From G963669295 sp963669295 (GTDB taxonomy: Bacteria > Bacteroidota > Bacteroidia > Flavobacteriales_D > CALLUQ01), in the NCBI GenBank assembly GCA_963669295.1, contig OY769938.1:124001-188000 (forward strand): a stretch of DNA of 64,000 nt, given 5' to 3'. Position 1 is the stretch's first letter; every line of letters begins with the position of its first letter. The position numbers were made by a program, and so were the translations under genes. This document shows, piece by piece, positions 49,946 through 59,233 of this stretch. Below the pieces are notes generated by a model that saw nothing but the letters and a program-made list of their open reading frames with translations, was not told where the DNA came from and did not search any database.

Positions 49946-51502
49946 ATGAAAAAGTCCGATCATCTTTTTCACCTTATAAAATCGCTGTCAAGATCAGAAA
50001 AGCGCTGTTTTAAAATCTTTGCATCGCGCCATACTATTGGCGATGAGAACCAATATGTTAAACTCTTCGATGCCATCGACAAGCAATCTGCTTACGATGA
50101 AAAACTCATTATCAAGAAGTTTAAGGGCACCAAGCTGGCCAACAACCTATCGTCGGTAAAGGTGCAACTCGACAATCTTATTTTAAAGAGTTTAAGGCAA
50201 TTTAAGGGCACTACAAAAAAGATGTATGATGTGCGGGAGTTGATGGATTATGCTGATATTCTTTACGAAAAAGGATTGCTAGAGCACAGCTTGAAGAAGT
50301 TAGAGAAGGCCAAGAAAATTGCTCTTGAATATGAGTTTTATATAGCATTAGACGAAATCTCCATTCTTGAACGAGAGATTGCCCATAAGTCGTCGAATTT
50401 TGATGCGTTGCAGAAGTTTGATCACGAAACATTTTACCAGGCGCGTCATTACCGAAAAGTGAACAATGATTTGGCCGAGTACGAACTACTGGCCACCCGG
50501 CTACACATGTTGTTGTTGCGTCATAATCGCACCCGTTCTAAGGTAGGAAAAGAGCGGTACGATGAAATTATGCAACACCCTTTGCTGCAAGGCAATCCTG
50601 CTGAACAGGAGTTTGCTTGCCAGGTAGAGTACCATGCCCTTTGGGGAACCTATTATTTTTTATTGGGCAATGGCAAGCAGTGCAAAGAACATCGCGAAAA
50701 AGTAGTTACACTCTTAGAGTCGAGGCCCCACATCATACACGACAATCCGAAGCTGTACATCAGCCACATGCGTTCGCTCATGATTTTTCTTGGCAGCAAT
50801 CGATTGTACGAAGAATTTGATGCACAGGTACAAAAAATCAAGCAGTTCATCGATGCCATTCCCGAGGGGAAAAAGTCGACCAACTTACAAACAGAAATCT
50901 ATACAACCATATACAATGCAAAGCTCGACATTGATTTGGATAGAGGGCTGTTTGAAAGTGCCCATGAGTTTGCTGAAGAGGTGAAAGAGGGCATGAAGCA
51001 TTTCGATTACCTGATCAATACTGATGGGCAAGCGGTGCTTTATTACAATTTGTTTTATGTATCGTTTGGCAATGGCAATTTTCATGAAGCACTTGCGTGG
51101 ATGAACACCTTACTTAACCAATCGTTTGGTGAGGTACGTATCGACATTCAGTGCTTTGCAAGGTTGGTAAATATTGTATTGCACCATGAGCTGGGCAATT
51201 ACGATTTGATCGACTATCTGGTAAAATCAACCGCACGTTTCTTAACTAAGAAGGAGCGTAAGTTCCGCTTCGAAGAGTTGTTTTTAAAGTTTGCTCGTAC
51301 TTCGCTAAACCACGAGTTAAGCAAACCTGAACAGGAAGTTGTATTCAATGCATTTACGGATGAGTTGCGCGTATTGTTTAGCGATCGGTTCGAAGAGAAG
51401 GCACTGCAATACTTTGATTTTATTAGTTGGGCAGAGAGTAAAGTATCGAATAAATCTTTTTCTGCACTGATGAAAGAAAAGTCGAAAAAGACTACCTCTT
51501 AA
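49946..51502 (+). CDS. Helical-repeat protein, unknown function
   Basis: 518 residues, soluble, no signal peptide. Starts MKKSDHLFHLIKSLSRSEKRCFKIFASRH, then KLFDAIDKQSAYDE and a long series of helix pairs (EKGLLEHSLKKLEKAKKIALEYEFYIALDEISILEREIAHKS; NGNFHEALAWMNTLLNQS) in TPR-like style. Basic N-terminus and all-helical content fit an adaptor or nucleic-acid-associated scaffold. I believe related proteins are widespread in Bacteroidota but know no function. Confidence 0.8.
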   Translation: MKKSDHLFHLIKSLSRSEKRCFKIFASRHTIGDENQYVKLFDAIDKQSAYDEKLIIKKFKGTKLANNLSSVKVQLDNLILKSLRQFKGTTKKMYDVRELMDYADILYEKGLLEHSLKKLEKAKKIALEYEFYIALDEISILEREIAHKSSNFDALQKFDHETFYQARHYRKVNNDLAEYELLATRLHMLLLRHNRTRSKVGKERYDEIMQHPLLQGNPAEQEFACQVEYHALWGTYYFLLGNGKQCKEHREKVVTLLESRPHIIHDNPKLYISHMRSLMIFLGSNRLYEEFDAQVQKIKQFIDAIPEGKKSTNLQTEIYTTIYNAKLDIDLDRGLFESAHEFAEEVKEGMKHFDYLINTDGQAVLYYNLFYVSFGNGNFHEALAWMNTLLNQSFGEVRIDIQCFARLVNIVLHHELGNYDLIDYLVKSTARFLTKKERKFRFEELFLKFARTSLNHELSKPEQEVVFNAFTDELRVLFSDRFEEKALQYFDFISWAESKVSNKSFSALMKEKSKKTTS

Positions 51503-51558
51503 TTCCCTGTTAGAGTTGGGAAAAAATACTATTTTTACGTACCATCAAACGTTGTGCT

Positions 51559-52389
51559 ATGAGTAAGATTTATTTAATTCCCCACGATTTTTCGGCTGCA
51601 GCAGATTCGGCCGTACAACACGCCCTCAACCTCGCCCGTGAAACAGGCGCTGATTTACGATTATTGCATGTAGTAAAAAAAGAAAGTGAAGTAACTGCTG
51701 CCGAACATCAATTGAATGAAGTAGCTAAAACACTTGCACTTGGCGATGATGATCCTGCGCTAGATACCAAAGTAATTGTTGGGAACATTTTTGAAGATAT
51801 TGGCAAAATGGCCAACTACTCTGATACGCAATTGATTGTAATGGGAACACACGGTGCTAAAGGCATGCAACGTTTGTTTGGCAGTTATGCATTGCGTGTA
51901 ATTACCAGCTCTCACATTCCATTCTTGGTGGTGCAAGAAGAAAAAACTTCTACGCCTGGCTGCGATAGAATTGTGATGCCTCTTAACCTGAATCGCGAAA
52001 GTACTCAGGTGCTCAAGTTTGCCGAAGATCTTGCTACACAATTTAACTCCGAGATTCATATTGTGGTAGAGCATCAAACCGACGAATGGCTCATCAATAA
52101 AATTCGAAACAGCATTTTGATGGCTAAAAAGCACATGAGCGAGCGTGGCATTTCGTGTACTGCCGAAATCATGCCCGGCAAAAAGGCATTTAACAAAGAA
52201 GTGGTAGAATATGCCGTTGAAAATAAGGCCGACTTATTGGCAGTTGGGTATTTCACAGAAAGCCTGTTGCCCCAATTCGATACGTTTGCTCAATCGTTGT
52301 TACAGAATGAAGCCAATATTCCGGTATTGATTGTAAATGCAGAAGCTGTAGGCAAGGTGGCCGGACAATATTCCTTTATCAGCGTTTAA
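51559..52389 (+). CDS. Tandem-domain universal stress protein
   Basis: 276 residues: two UspA domains (about 1-140 and 142-270). Domain 1 begins KIYLIPHDFSAAADSAVQHALNLARETGADLRLLHVV and contains LIVMGTHGAKGMQRLFGSYALRVI, a near match to the G-x2-G-x9-G-S/T ATP-binding motif. Domain 2 begins CDRIVMPLNLNRESTQVLKFAEDLA but lacks the glycine motif, so it probably does not bind nucleotide. Stress-adaptation role inferred from the family. Confidence 0.9.
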   Translation: MSKIYLIPHDFSAAADSAVQHALNLARETGADLRLLHVVKKESEVTAAEHQLNEVAKTLALGDDDPALDTKVIVGNIFEDIGKMANYSDTQLIVMGTHGAKGMQRLFGSYALRVITSSHIPFLVVQEEKTSTPGCDRIVMPLNLNRESTQVLKFAEDLATQFNSEIHIVVEHQTDEWLINKIRNSILMAKKHMSERGISCTAEIMPGKKAFNKEVVEYAVENKADLLAVGYFTESLLPQFDTFAQSLLQNEANIPVLIVNAEAVGKVAGQYSFISV

Positions 52390-52390
52390 G

Positions 52391-53320
52391 TTACTTGAAC
52401 TTATTGCACCCTATTTTTATTTGACTGCCCACCCCATTGAAGCGTACGGTACTTGAATAGTTAGCACCATCGTATTGTTGGTAGAAGCTAAACGTTTGGT
52501 ATGTACAATGCCCATCGGGCCAGGTGGCACAAAGTGCTGCAGATCTTTTGCGCCCTAATATCACTCCTGTTAAGCTGTTGCGTTCAATGCTCCAATCGCG
52601 GCTGGTAATGATGCACTTTACAAACGTTTCTTTCCACCCTTCTGCCTTGGCATGAGCTTGCGTGCACGCCAAAAATTTGGCTTCCAATCCAGCATCGTTC
52701 GCTGCAGCTTTGGGCAGTTTTACTTGATCCAATTTCGCTTCGTTCAATTTGTTGGCTGTGGCCTGAAATTTCGCGATGTTATCGCCATCCAGTTCAAACT
52801 GACCATACCAACCCAAATCAGCTTTGGTGCTTTGCCCTCCTCCAGTCCACCCTACGGTAATGGTGTGCTTGCCAGGTGTTAGCTGTGTCAATACATTGTT
52901 TAAAAAGTTAAGCGACAATTGGTCTTTATAGTTTGCTGCATCTGGAAATATCTGGATGCGCAAATGGTCTTCTTGCGAGTAAAGTAATTCATGAAACGGA
53001 AGCAGTGCTACTACCTCATCGTCTACCCATATTACAAAGGTGGGAATGGTGCCACCAAATACGGTCATAATAGGCCCTCCAAACTTAGTGATAGATTCAA
53101 TGTAGGCACCATCTGCAAAAGAAGTGGTGGTAGCACTGTTTATCGTTATGTTACTGGAGCTCGTGAAAATTACTGTTTCCTCAGCGTTATCAGGAATTTC
53201 GTTGCCACCAGCTTCTGCCTGTGCTTTTTTTAGCATGGCCTGGTAGGCTTCTATCGCATTTTGTGGTAGAGCAGTTGTACTCATCAGTGCAGCAAGCGCA
53301 ATAAAAACGACTTCTTTCAT
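52391..53320 (-). CDS. Secreted protein of unknown function
   Basis: 309 residues, signal peptide to about 19. Beta-rich N-terminal 180 residues (TVIFTSSSNITINSATTTSF, KHTITVGWTGGGQSTKADLGWYGQFELDG) and an ending similar to a small conserved domain with Cys (SAALCATWPDGHCTYQTFSFYQQYDG). In the middle a QVKLPKAAANDAGLEAKFLACTQAHAKAEGWKETFVKCIITS segment looks like a separate helical unit. No lipobox or T9SS domain. It converges on the universal stress gene (1-base gap). No family recognised. Confidence 0.75.
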   Translation of the reverse strand: MKEVVFIALAALMSTTALPQNAIEAYQAMLKKAQAEAGGNEIPDNAEETVIFTSSSNITINSATTTSFADGAYIESITKFGGPIMTVFGGTIPTFVIWVDDEVVALLPFHELLYSQEDHLRIQIFPDAANYKDQLSLNFLNNVLTQLTPGKHTITVGWTGGGQSTKADLGWYGQFELDGDNIAKFQATANKLNEAKLDQVKLPKAAANDAGLEAKFLACTQAHAKAEGWKETFVKCIITSRDWSIERNSLTGVILGRKRSAALCATWPDGHCTYQTFSFYQQYDGANYSSTVRFNGVGSQIKIGCNKFK

Positions 53321-53449
53321 GGTAATCTTGTTTGAAATTGTTGTTCAAAGTACCACGAATTTGGCATTATTTATTCTTGTTCGAAGGGAGGATTAGTAAC
53401 CGTAGTTGTTGAATAGGTAAGTGGCAGGGTTTTATTCATAATTGTAAAA

Positions 53450-53480
53450 AAACTCCCCTTCCATTTCAGGAGGGGAGTTT
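53450..53480 (-). terminator. Terminator of the TonB receptor/DUF4249 operon
   Basis: AAACTCCCC and GGGGAGTTT arms with partial pairing inside; an A tract on the left gives a U tract on the minus strand. It lies 38 bases beyond the DUF4249 stop. Confidence 0.88.
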
Positions 53481-53518
53481 ACATAACAGGACACCATTTG
53501 AGTACTCAATCGAGTAGA

Positions 53519-54340
53519 TTATAGCTCGTCGACCTCAAGGTACAGGGTATCGCTATTGAATCCTGTAAAAATGCCCCAACCGTTTTCAATGTTTGTAAGT
53601 GGGCTGGTAAGGTTTTGTGAGTTTTGACTGATGCTTTCAAACATGTTTGCATATTCCTGGTTGATACGAAACAGTACGATTCGGTAGGTACCAAAAAATA
53701 CGATATTGCGCTGATCGTAACTGTAGGCATTGCCTATGAATGGATCGGATACCAGCGTATTTTCAAACTCACGCCCCGTGTCTTCCATGTTGCCATTGAT
53801 ATAGTCTTGAGTAGCTTCCAGGTATTCTAACTTCATAAAGTAATAACCGTTATCAGGGTTATCCCACGTTAGTTCTACCGGATCAAAACTATCGAACGAA
53901 AAGCCGAACGATCCTGATGCTATACGCTCTACAGAAAGCGTGGTAGTGGAACTGTTATAATTCGTAGGTTTTGAAGGTACTGTTGTTGTTGCTTTAATCG
54001 GTTTTCCTTTGTAATCAAACTCCAACAAATAACTTCCTGTATCTACTCTAAATCCTGGCGATTGATATCGGTATACCCCCGTAGTGTCTTCATATAACAA
54101 GTAGTTGTTATTGTGGTGTCTTACCCAAACCTCCAGCCCTTGCAATGGTTGCTGAGTATCATTGCCATCTTCTGTAAAAGGGAGCAATTGATCTGCTTTC
54201 ACCTCCAATAAACTTGTTCCCTGTGCTAAATAGGATTCAACTACCGGAACATCGGCATTTAGATCTTGTTCCATCAATTCTTTTTCGCATGCTGTTAAGC
54301 TAAGTAACAACAAGAGTATGTATAGAGTTGGTGCTTTCAT
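53519..54340 (-). CDS. DUF4249 lipoprotein
   Basis: 273 residues, lipobox SLTAC (Cys18). Mature domain with VPVVESYLAQGTSLLEVKADQLLPF, a GVYRYQSPGFRVDTGSYLLEFDYKGKPIKATTTVPSKP segment and DNPDNGYYFMKLEYLE: the DUF4249 pattern, a beta-sandwich protein always found beside TonB receptors in Bacteroidota. Its start codon shares one base with the receptor's stop (TAATG). It probably sits on the outer membrane as the receptor's surface partner. Confidence 0.92.
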   Translation of the reverse strand: MKAPTLYILLLLLSLTACEKELMEQDLNADVPVVESYLAQGTSLLEVKADQLLPFTEDGNDTQQPLQGLEVWVRHHNNNYLLYEDTTGVYRYQSPGFRVDTGSYLLEFDYKGKPIKATTTVPSKPTNYNSSTTTLSVERIASGSFGFSFDSFDPVELTWDNPDNGYYFMKLEYLEATQDYINGNMEDTGREFENTLVSDPFIGNAYSYDQRNIVFFGTYRIVLFRINQEYANMFESISQNSQNLTSPLTNIENGWGIFTGFNSDTLYLEVDEL

Positions 54341-57036
54341 TATTTTAGTTTTAACGATAAAGTAATGTTGGGGGTAATTCCCAATAGATTCACATCGGTT
54401 TCCGTAAGTCCGGTTTCATCGATCTCAAATTCTTTATACCATATATTGGTGCGATTGTACACATTGAACAAGGAAAAGCTTAAGCTCCCTTTTCCTTTGC
54501 CCATATTAAACCCGTATTTAGCCGAAAGATCCATGCGATGATAGTCGGGGTATCGCGATCCATTTTTTGCGCCTGTTACGATGTAGTCGGCGGTAGTGCC
54601 ATCAAGTAATGTTAATGTGTACCCCCCCAGTGGTTCGGTATAAGGCTTGCCGGTAGCATAAATCCATGTTCCTGAAAAAGTCCAGTGTTTGTTTGCCTTG
54701 TAAGTGGCTACCAGTTTGGTTTCATGCGTTACATCATGACTCGCGGCAAAGTACCCTTCGCCATACACCGGAAAGTTGTGGTGCACCTGCCCCCAGGTAT
54801 ATCCTATCCACCCGGTGAGTTTGCCAAACTTCTTTTGGGCCAACACTTCAACGCCACGCGCATAACCTGTGCCTTCGTAGAAAAGAGAGGAATAGTCTAT
54901 TTCACCGAAAGAGGGCGTAAATCGTAGGGTATATTCCGACAGGCCTTTCAGGTCTTTGTAATACGCTTCTACATCGAATAAAAAGTTTTGCGTTTCGTAG
55001 CTGGCTCCAGCAATATAGTGCATGGCTTCTCCCACGGGTACTTCGTTTCCATCAGACAGTACCCAAAAGTCGCGACTACCGGCCAATATGTCTTCGCGCA
55101 CTACCCTGTTGGCAAATTGGTAGTATTGCCCCCATGCTGTTTTCAATTTCACTTTGTTGGTGAGTTGATAATCTACCTGTAGCCTGGGCGCATGGTACAA
55201 TTGTTCTGTAACAGTAAAGTATGATGTTCTAATGCCCGGTAATATGGTAAGCTTTCCGCCTGGGGTCCAACGGTTTTGCAAGTATACCGACATTAAGTTG
55301 CCACTGTCGTGCAACGATAATATCTCAGTAGTATCGTTTTGAGTAAAATCGTAATCGATGTTGTAATTGGTAAGCTGAGCCCCAAACTCTACCTGGTTGT
55401 TTTTTCCCGTTTTATACTCACTGTCTACTTTATAGGTAAAGTCTTTCAGGTCGTTGTCTTCCATTGTTCCACGGTTGCGGCTTGTGTTTTCTCCGTTGAT
55501 GCTCACATTTGCTTCGATGGAGCGATCTCTGATGCTGTAATAGTTGGAATACGAAAGCTGGCTGTTGGTATATAGTTTTTCGTTCCACCTTCTCGACCAT
55601 TTAAGGGAGCTGCCCCAGTTTCCCCATTTGGTGAGATCGGTAACACCCCCTGAAATAGATACATCTCCAAACGATCGATCAAAAGTGCGTGAATTATCGA
55701 GGTCGTCCTGTCCGTTGAAAAAGCTAAGCGAGACAATGTCTTTTTCTGTGGGACGATAAGTTACCTTTCCATTGAGGTCGTAAAAGAACGAGGTAGGTTC
55801 CGATGCTTCTCGTGCTCTTCCTCCTGAGCCTCCTTTACCTGATCTTTGTGCTATATCGTTACTGCTGTTGTCTTCATTGAATGCATCAAAAAACTTGTTG
55901 TAAAGTGCTCCTTTATACGATTTTCTTCCAGCAATAAATACCGAGCCTTTGCCTCCCAATGGGATTTCTGTAAAGGCATTATAGCTGAGCAAGCTAATAT
56001 CGCCTCCCAAATTAAATTCTTTCTCGTTTCCTGTTTTTCCGGTAATTTCCATCACACTGGATAACCGTCCTCCATATTTAGACTCAAAGCCCCCTTTGTA
56101 CAACTGTACGTCTTTGATGGCGTTGGTATTGAAAGCACTGTACATGCCAAAGAGATGTTCCTGATGGTATACTGTAAATCCATCGTACAGGATGAGGTTT
56201 TGATCGGGGGTACCACCACGTACATACAACCCTGCCGACGATTCGTTACTGCCACTAATGCCTGGCAACAATTGAAACGATCGAAAAATATCTTTCTCGC
56301 CTAAGCTGGGAAGATCGGCCACTTGTTGCGGGGTCATTTTTACCATGCTTATTCCTTCCGATGCTTTCATGCCTTCTTCTTCTCGTCTGGCTACAATTTG
56401 TACTTCACTCAATTGATTAACTGTTGGACTAAGCTCAATGATTAGAGGAGCCTTCACATTGGTGGGGCTGAGGTAAAACAAAAGAGGTTGATAACCGATG
56501 TAGCTGATTTCGATGGGCACGGTATCGGAAGCTACTTTAAAGAGGGTGAAGTAGCCATCGATATTGGTAGTTGTACCATGTGTAGTTCCTTTTACCTGCA
56601 CGGTAGCAAATGGCAATGTTTCGCCCGTTGCTTTATCTTTCACCGTACCTGAAATTGTTATGTTATGCTGCTGTGCCGAACCGTGATAAGCGTTATTTGC
56701 CATTTTGGCCGATGGTATTGCTGTGGTTCTGTTTGCTGACTCAAAATGAATTACTCCAGCGCTGTCTACGTAATAAGTAAATGAGGTAAGTTTTCTACAA
56801 ATAAGATCAAAGGCTGTATTGACAGGAGTATTGGAAAACAGCTGATCCAACTTGTAGTCTTTTACCAAAGTTGGGTCGTATTCTACCTTGATGTTGTACT
56901 TTTCTTGAAAGTCTTCGAATACCTTTTGAAGTGAGGTACCCCAATAGTATTCGTTGATGGTAGTTTGTTGGCTGTATGCCGAAGTGACCGGTAGCACTAA
57001 TGCCAGGGTCAACATGCATTGATAAATTCTTTGCAT
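54340..57036 (-). CDS. TonB-dependent receptor with STN and carboxypeptidase-regulatory domains
   Basis: 898 residues. Signal peptide to about 22; STN-type domain at about 28-95 (FEDFQEKYNIKVEYDPTLVKDYKLDQLFSNTPVNTAFDLIC), which in such receptors can signal to an anti-sigma factor; CarboxypepD_reg-like domain at about 127-210 (ISGTVKDKATGETLPFATVQVKG); plug (about 220-340, FRSFQLLPGISGSNESSAGLYVRGGTPDQN) and barrel ending in SLKLK. No SusD gene follows; the partner is DUF4249, so the ligand is more likely a metal complex or peptide than a glycan. No FecR/anti-sigma gene lies beside it. Confidence 0.94.
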   Translation of the reverse strand: MQRIYQCMLTLALVLPVTSAYSQQTTINEYYWGTSLQKVFEDFQEKYNIKVEYDPTLVKDYKLDQLFSNTPVNTAFDLICRKLTSFTYYVDSAGVIHFESANRTTAIPSAKMANNAYHGSAQQHNITISGTVKDKATGETLPFATVQVKGTTHGTTTNIDGYFTLFKVASDTVPIEISYIGYQPLLFYLSPTNVKAPLIIELSPTVNQLSEVQIVARREEEGMKASEGISMVKMTPQQVADLPSLGEKDIFRSFQLLPGISGSNESSAGLYVRGGTPDQNLILYDGFTVYHQEHLFGMYSAFNTNAIKDVQLYKGGFESKYGGRLSSVMEITGKTGNEKEFNLGGDISLLSYNAFTEIPLGGKGSVFIAGRKSYKGALYNKFFDAFNEDNSSNDIAQRSGKGGSGGRAREASEPTSFFYDLNGKVTYRPTEKDIVSLSFFNGQDDLDNSRTFDRSFGDVSISGGVTDLTKWGNWGSSLKWSRRWNEKLYTNSQLSYSNYYSIRDRSIEANVSINGENTSRNRGTMEDNDLKDFTYKVDSEYKTGKNNQVEFGAQLTNYNIDYDFTQNDTTEILSLHDSGNLMSVYLQNRWTPGGKLTILPGIRTSYFTVTEQLYHAPRLQVDYQLTNKVKLKTAWGQYYQFANRVVREDILAGSRDFWVLSDGNEVPVGEAMHYIAGASYETQNFLFDVEAYYKDLKGLSEYTLRFTPSFGEIDYSSLFYEGTGYARGVEVLAQKKFGKLTGWIGYTWGQVHHNFPVYGEGYFAASHDVTHETKLVATYKANKHWTFSGTWIYATGKPYTEPLGGYTLTLLDGTTADYIVTGAKNGSRYPDYHRMDLSAKYGFNMGKGKGSLSFSLFNVYNRTNIWYKEFEIDETGLTETDVNLLGITPNITLSLKLK

Positions 57037-57241
57037 TGTTGCGAGTTTTAGTAATACATAATTCCGAAGCGTGCGTGATTAGTGTATACTGTTACTGCAT
57101 GAACCTCCTTTCTTCATAAAATTTGATGGTGTAAAGATGTTGGGATTGGCAAGAGCTATGAAAGGTTTTCAACCAACGACCAAAACATTTCAATGAACGA
57201 ACGCTTGCCATTGCACTTTCTTGAAGCATTTTGCCTACAGC

Positions 57242-57276
57242 AAAAAAAACTCCCCTTCTAGTTGGAAAGGGAGTTT
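57242..57276 (-). terminator. Terminator of the Spy-like T9SS protein gene
   Basis: AAACTCCC/GGGAGTTT arms (57247-57254 and 57269-57276) extended by TTC/GAA pairs with one mismatch; eight A on the left give the U tract on the minus strand. It lies 19 bases past the stop. Confidence 0.85.
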
Positions 57277-57294
57277 GATGATAAGCATGGTGTT

Positions 57295-58614
57295 TTATCG
57301 GATGAATAGTTTTTGGTGTACGGTTCCGGCAGGTGTTGTTACTGCAACGATGTAAAATGTATTGTTGCTCAATCGGCTGAGGTTGGCGACTACTTGATGT
57401 GTTCCTTTTGTTTGTGGCGCATCCATTATTGTTTGTACTACGTTGCCTGCTTTGTCCAGTAACTCGATCAAAACCTGTCCTTCTTGTTTTATTTCAAACT
57501 CGATGGTAGTACTATTGCTTGCGGGGTTGGGAAATGTTTTCACCTCAAAAGCAGTTGCTGTTGTTGTAGGTTTTTCGTTCGATACATCCATGAGCAAGAA
57601 AAATACCTGCATGTGTTTCCCTGCCATTTCTTTGATGGGTAGGTGGTGTTTCATCATCGGCATATCACCATGCATTTCCATGGCTTTTTCGTGAATGGTG
57701 TTGAAGCTGGCTTCCAGCGTTTCTTCATGATTTTCTGCAATAACATGCAGTGGCTCTAGCGCTTCTTTTAACTCCTGGTGCATGGCCATTCTTTCTTCCA
57801 GGTGTGCGCGTTTCTCTACCTTCTCCTCTTCACTTAGTCCTCGCATTTCCATGTGGTGCTCCATCATTTCCTTTTTCAAAGCCATCCATTCCTCTTCCGA
57901 AGCATTCTTTTCTTTCATCGCTTTCATTTTTGCACGCATCTCTTCGCGCATATTTTCTTGCGATTCATTTGCTGCGTGCCCATGGTGGCGTTGCTTATGA
58001 TGCATGCCCTTCTTGCTTTCATGCATGCCTCGCTTCATCATGTTTTCAGGCGCAAAAGGATGCTCTACTTCCGGATCCAATGCTTCTTTTTTTATCTCCA
58101 GTACTTTTTCACGCATTTCAACGATAATGGCCTTTTCTTCCTCACTTAATTGGTTTTCTAATGCTTCACGCTGCGCTACGATTTCAGGCAATAACTGCTC
58201 CTTCATTGCTTCTATCTTGCTGTGCATACCACGTCTTCCATGTTTTTTGCCATGGTGGCCGCGCTTCATTTGATGCAATTGCTCCAACTGTTCGGGCGTA
58301 AGTATTGCTTCCATTGCTGTTCTTTTCTCGGCCTTTAAAGCTTTCATGGTTTCCCGCATTTGCTCGCGGTCACCATTTGCTGCTGCTTTGGCCGCTTTCA
58401 TTTGCTCTGCTTGCTGCATCAGCATTGTTTTTAATGCTGTTTGCTGTTCAGCAGTTAGTGAAAGTTTTTTTGTCAACATTTCAATGTGATGTTTGGCTTT
58501 CGTTTCGGGGTCGCCATGACTGTGAATGGCTGCCGACATTTTAAAGGCACTGAAGGAAAGCAAACCAGCTACCCCCAGGATGATAATTACTTTTGTTTTC
58601 ATAATACGATTCAT
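57295..58614 (-). CDS. Met/His-rich Spy/CpxP-like protein with T9SS sorting domain
   Basis: 439 residues; start ATG 58614 or the Met at 58602. Signal peptide to about 30. Mature part (about 33-340) is helical, with LTAEQQTALKTML and ILTPEQLEQLHQM repeats like the LTxxQ motif of Spy/CpxP/ZraP chaperones, and stretches rich in Met and His (KRGHHGKKHGRRGMH; HESKKGMHHKQRHHGH; HHMEMRGLSEEE). The C-terminal 80 residues (TFPNPASNSTTIEFEI, LSRLSNNTFYIVAV, HQKLFIR) are a T9SS type A domain. So a periplasmic stress-sensor type of protein has been adapted for the cell surface, possibly binding copper, zinc or nickel. Confidence 0.82.
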   Translation of the reverse strand: MNRIMKTKVIIILGVAGLLSFSAFKMSAAIHSHGDPETKAKHHIEMLTKKLSLTAEQQTALKTMLMQQAEQMKAAKAAANGDREQMRETMKALKAEKRTAMEAILTPEQLEQLHQMKRGHHGKKHGRRGMHSKIEAMKEQLLPEIVAQREALENQLSEEEKAIIVEMREKVLEIKKEALDPEVEHPFAPENMMKRGMHESKKGMHHKQRHHGHAANESQENMREEMRAKMKAMKEKNASEEEWMALKKEMMEHHMEMRGLSEEEKVEKRAHLEERMAMHQELKEALEPLHVIAENHEETLEASFNTIHEKAMEMHGDMPMMKHHLPIKEMAGKHMQVFFLLMDVSNEKPTTTATAFEVKTFPNPASNSTTIEFEIKQEGQVLIELLDKAGNVVQTIMDAPQTKGTHQVVANLSRLSNNTFYIVAVTTPAGTVHQKLFIR

Positions 58615-58804
58615 TATAGATGATTAAACAATTTGTTCGCTTTCAACGGTTTATTGATGTTATGATTCAAAAGTGAAGCATTCCATTTAATCCTTAAAAT
58701 ATTTTCAATGAAGGCGCATTAATTTTCAACGTACGGTTATAATTGGTTAAATGATTCTCATCATGCCCTTAAAAAGCACGGTTTCTTTTCCTTAGCTTTG
58801 TGGT

Positions 58805-59230
58805 ATGAAATGGTGGATGTTTTTAGTACCTTTTTTAATGGTGGCTTGCGCTGCTGAACCAGAAGAAATGGAGACTGCTCAACCGGAAGTGCCACTCAAT
58901 CCTAATGGTGATAGTGAGTTAGCGTTGTTGATGCGAGCGATGTATGATGATGCTATGTTGGTAAAAGAACAAGTAGAGGCAGGAGAAACGCCTACCATTT
59001 CCGTAAATCCGCAACCTATTTTAACAGCTACACCAAGCGATCCTGAAAGTACTGCATCGCCACAATACAAGTCGTTTGCCCGTGCTTATATTCATTCGGT
59101 GAATCAATTGGGAGGCGCTACCGAAGATGTAGAGGCTTTATATACTGGAATGGTGAATACGTGTATGAGTTGCCATACAGCAGTATGCCCTGGACCGAGG
59201 GTAAGAATTAAAAAGCTGTACCTGGATTAA
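58805..59230 (+). CDS. Monohaem c-type cytochrome lipoprotein
   Basis: 141 residues. Lipobox FLMVAC (Cys15), an acidic linker, then a helical domain ending in CMSCH (Cys120, Cys123, His124), a single haem c site close to the C-terminus, as in DUF3365 or c'-like proteins. A perfect -7 box TAGCTTTG (58793-58800) ends just 4 bases before the ATG, so the mRNA would be nearly leaderless or start at Met5. It probably carries electrons in the periplasm or at the outer membrane. Confidence 0.8.
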   Translation: MKWWMFLVPFLMVACAAEPEEMETAQPEVPLNPNGDSELALLMRAMYDDAMLVKEQVEAGETPTISVNPQPILTATPSDPESTASPQYKSFARAYIHSVNQLGGATEDVEALYTGMVNTCMSCHTAVCPGPRVRIKKLYLD

Positions 59231-59233
59231 CGC

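Noticed and set aside
54340..57036. A SusC/SusD polysaccharide utilisation locus
   Set aside because: There is no SusD-like gene; the receptor's partner is a DUF4249 lipoprotein and no glycan-degrading enzymes are adjacent.
57750..58149. Plus-strand frames opposite the Met/His-rich T9SS protein
   Set aside because: Shadow frames created by the biased composition of the minus-strand gene; no domain or start signal.
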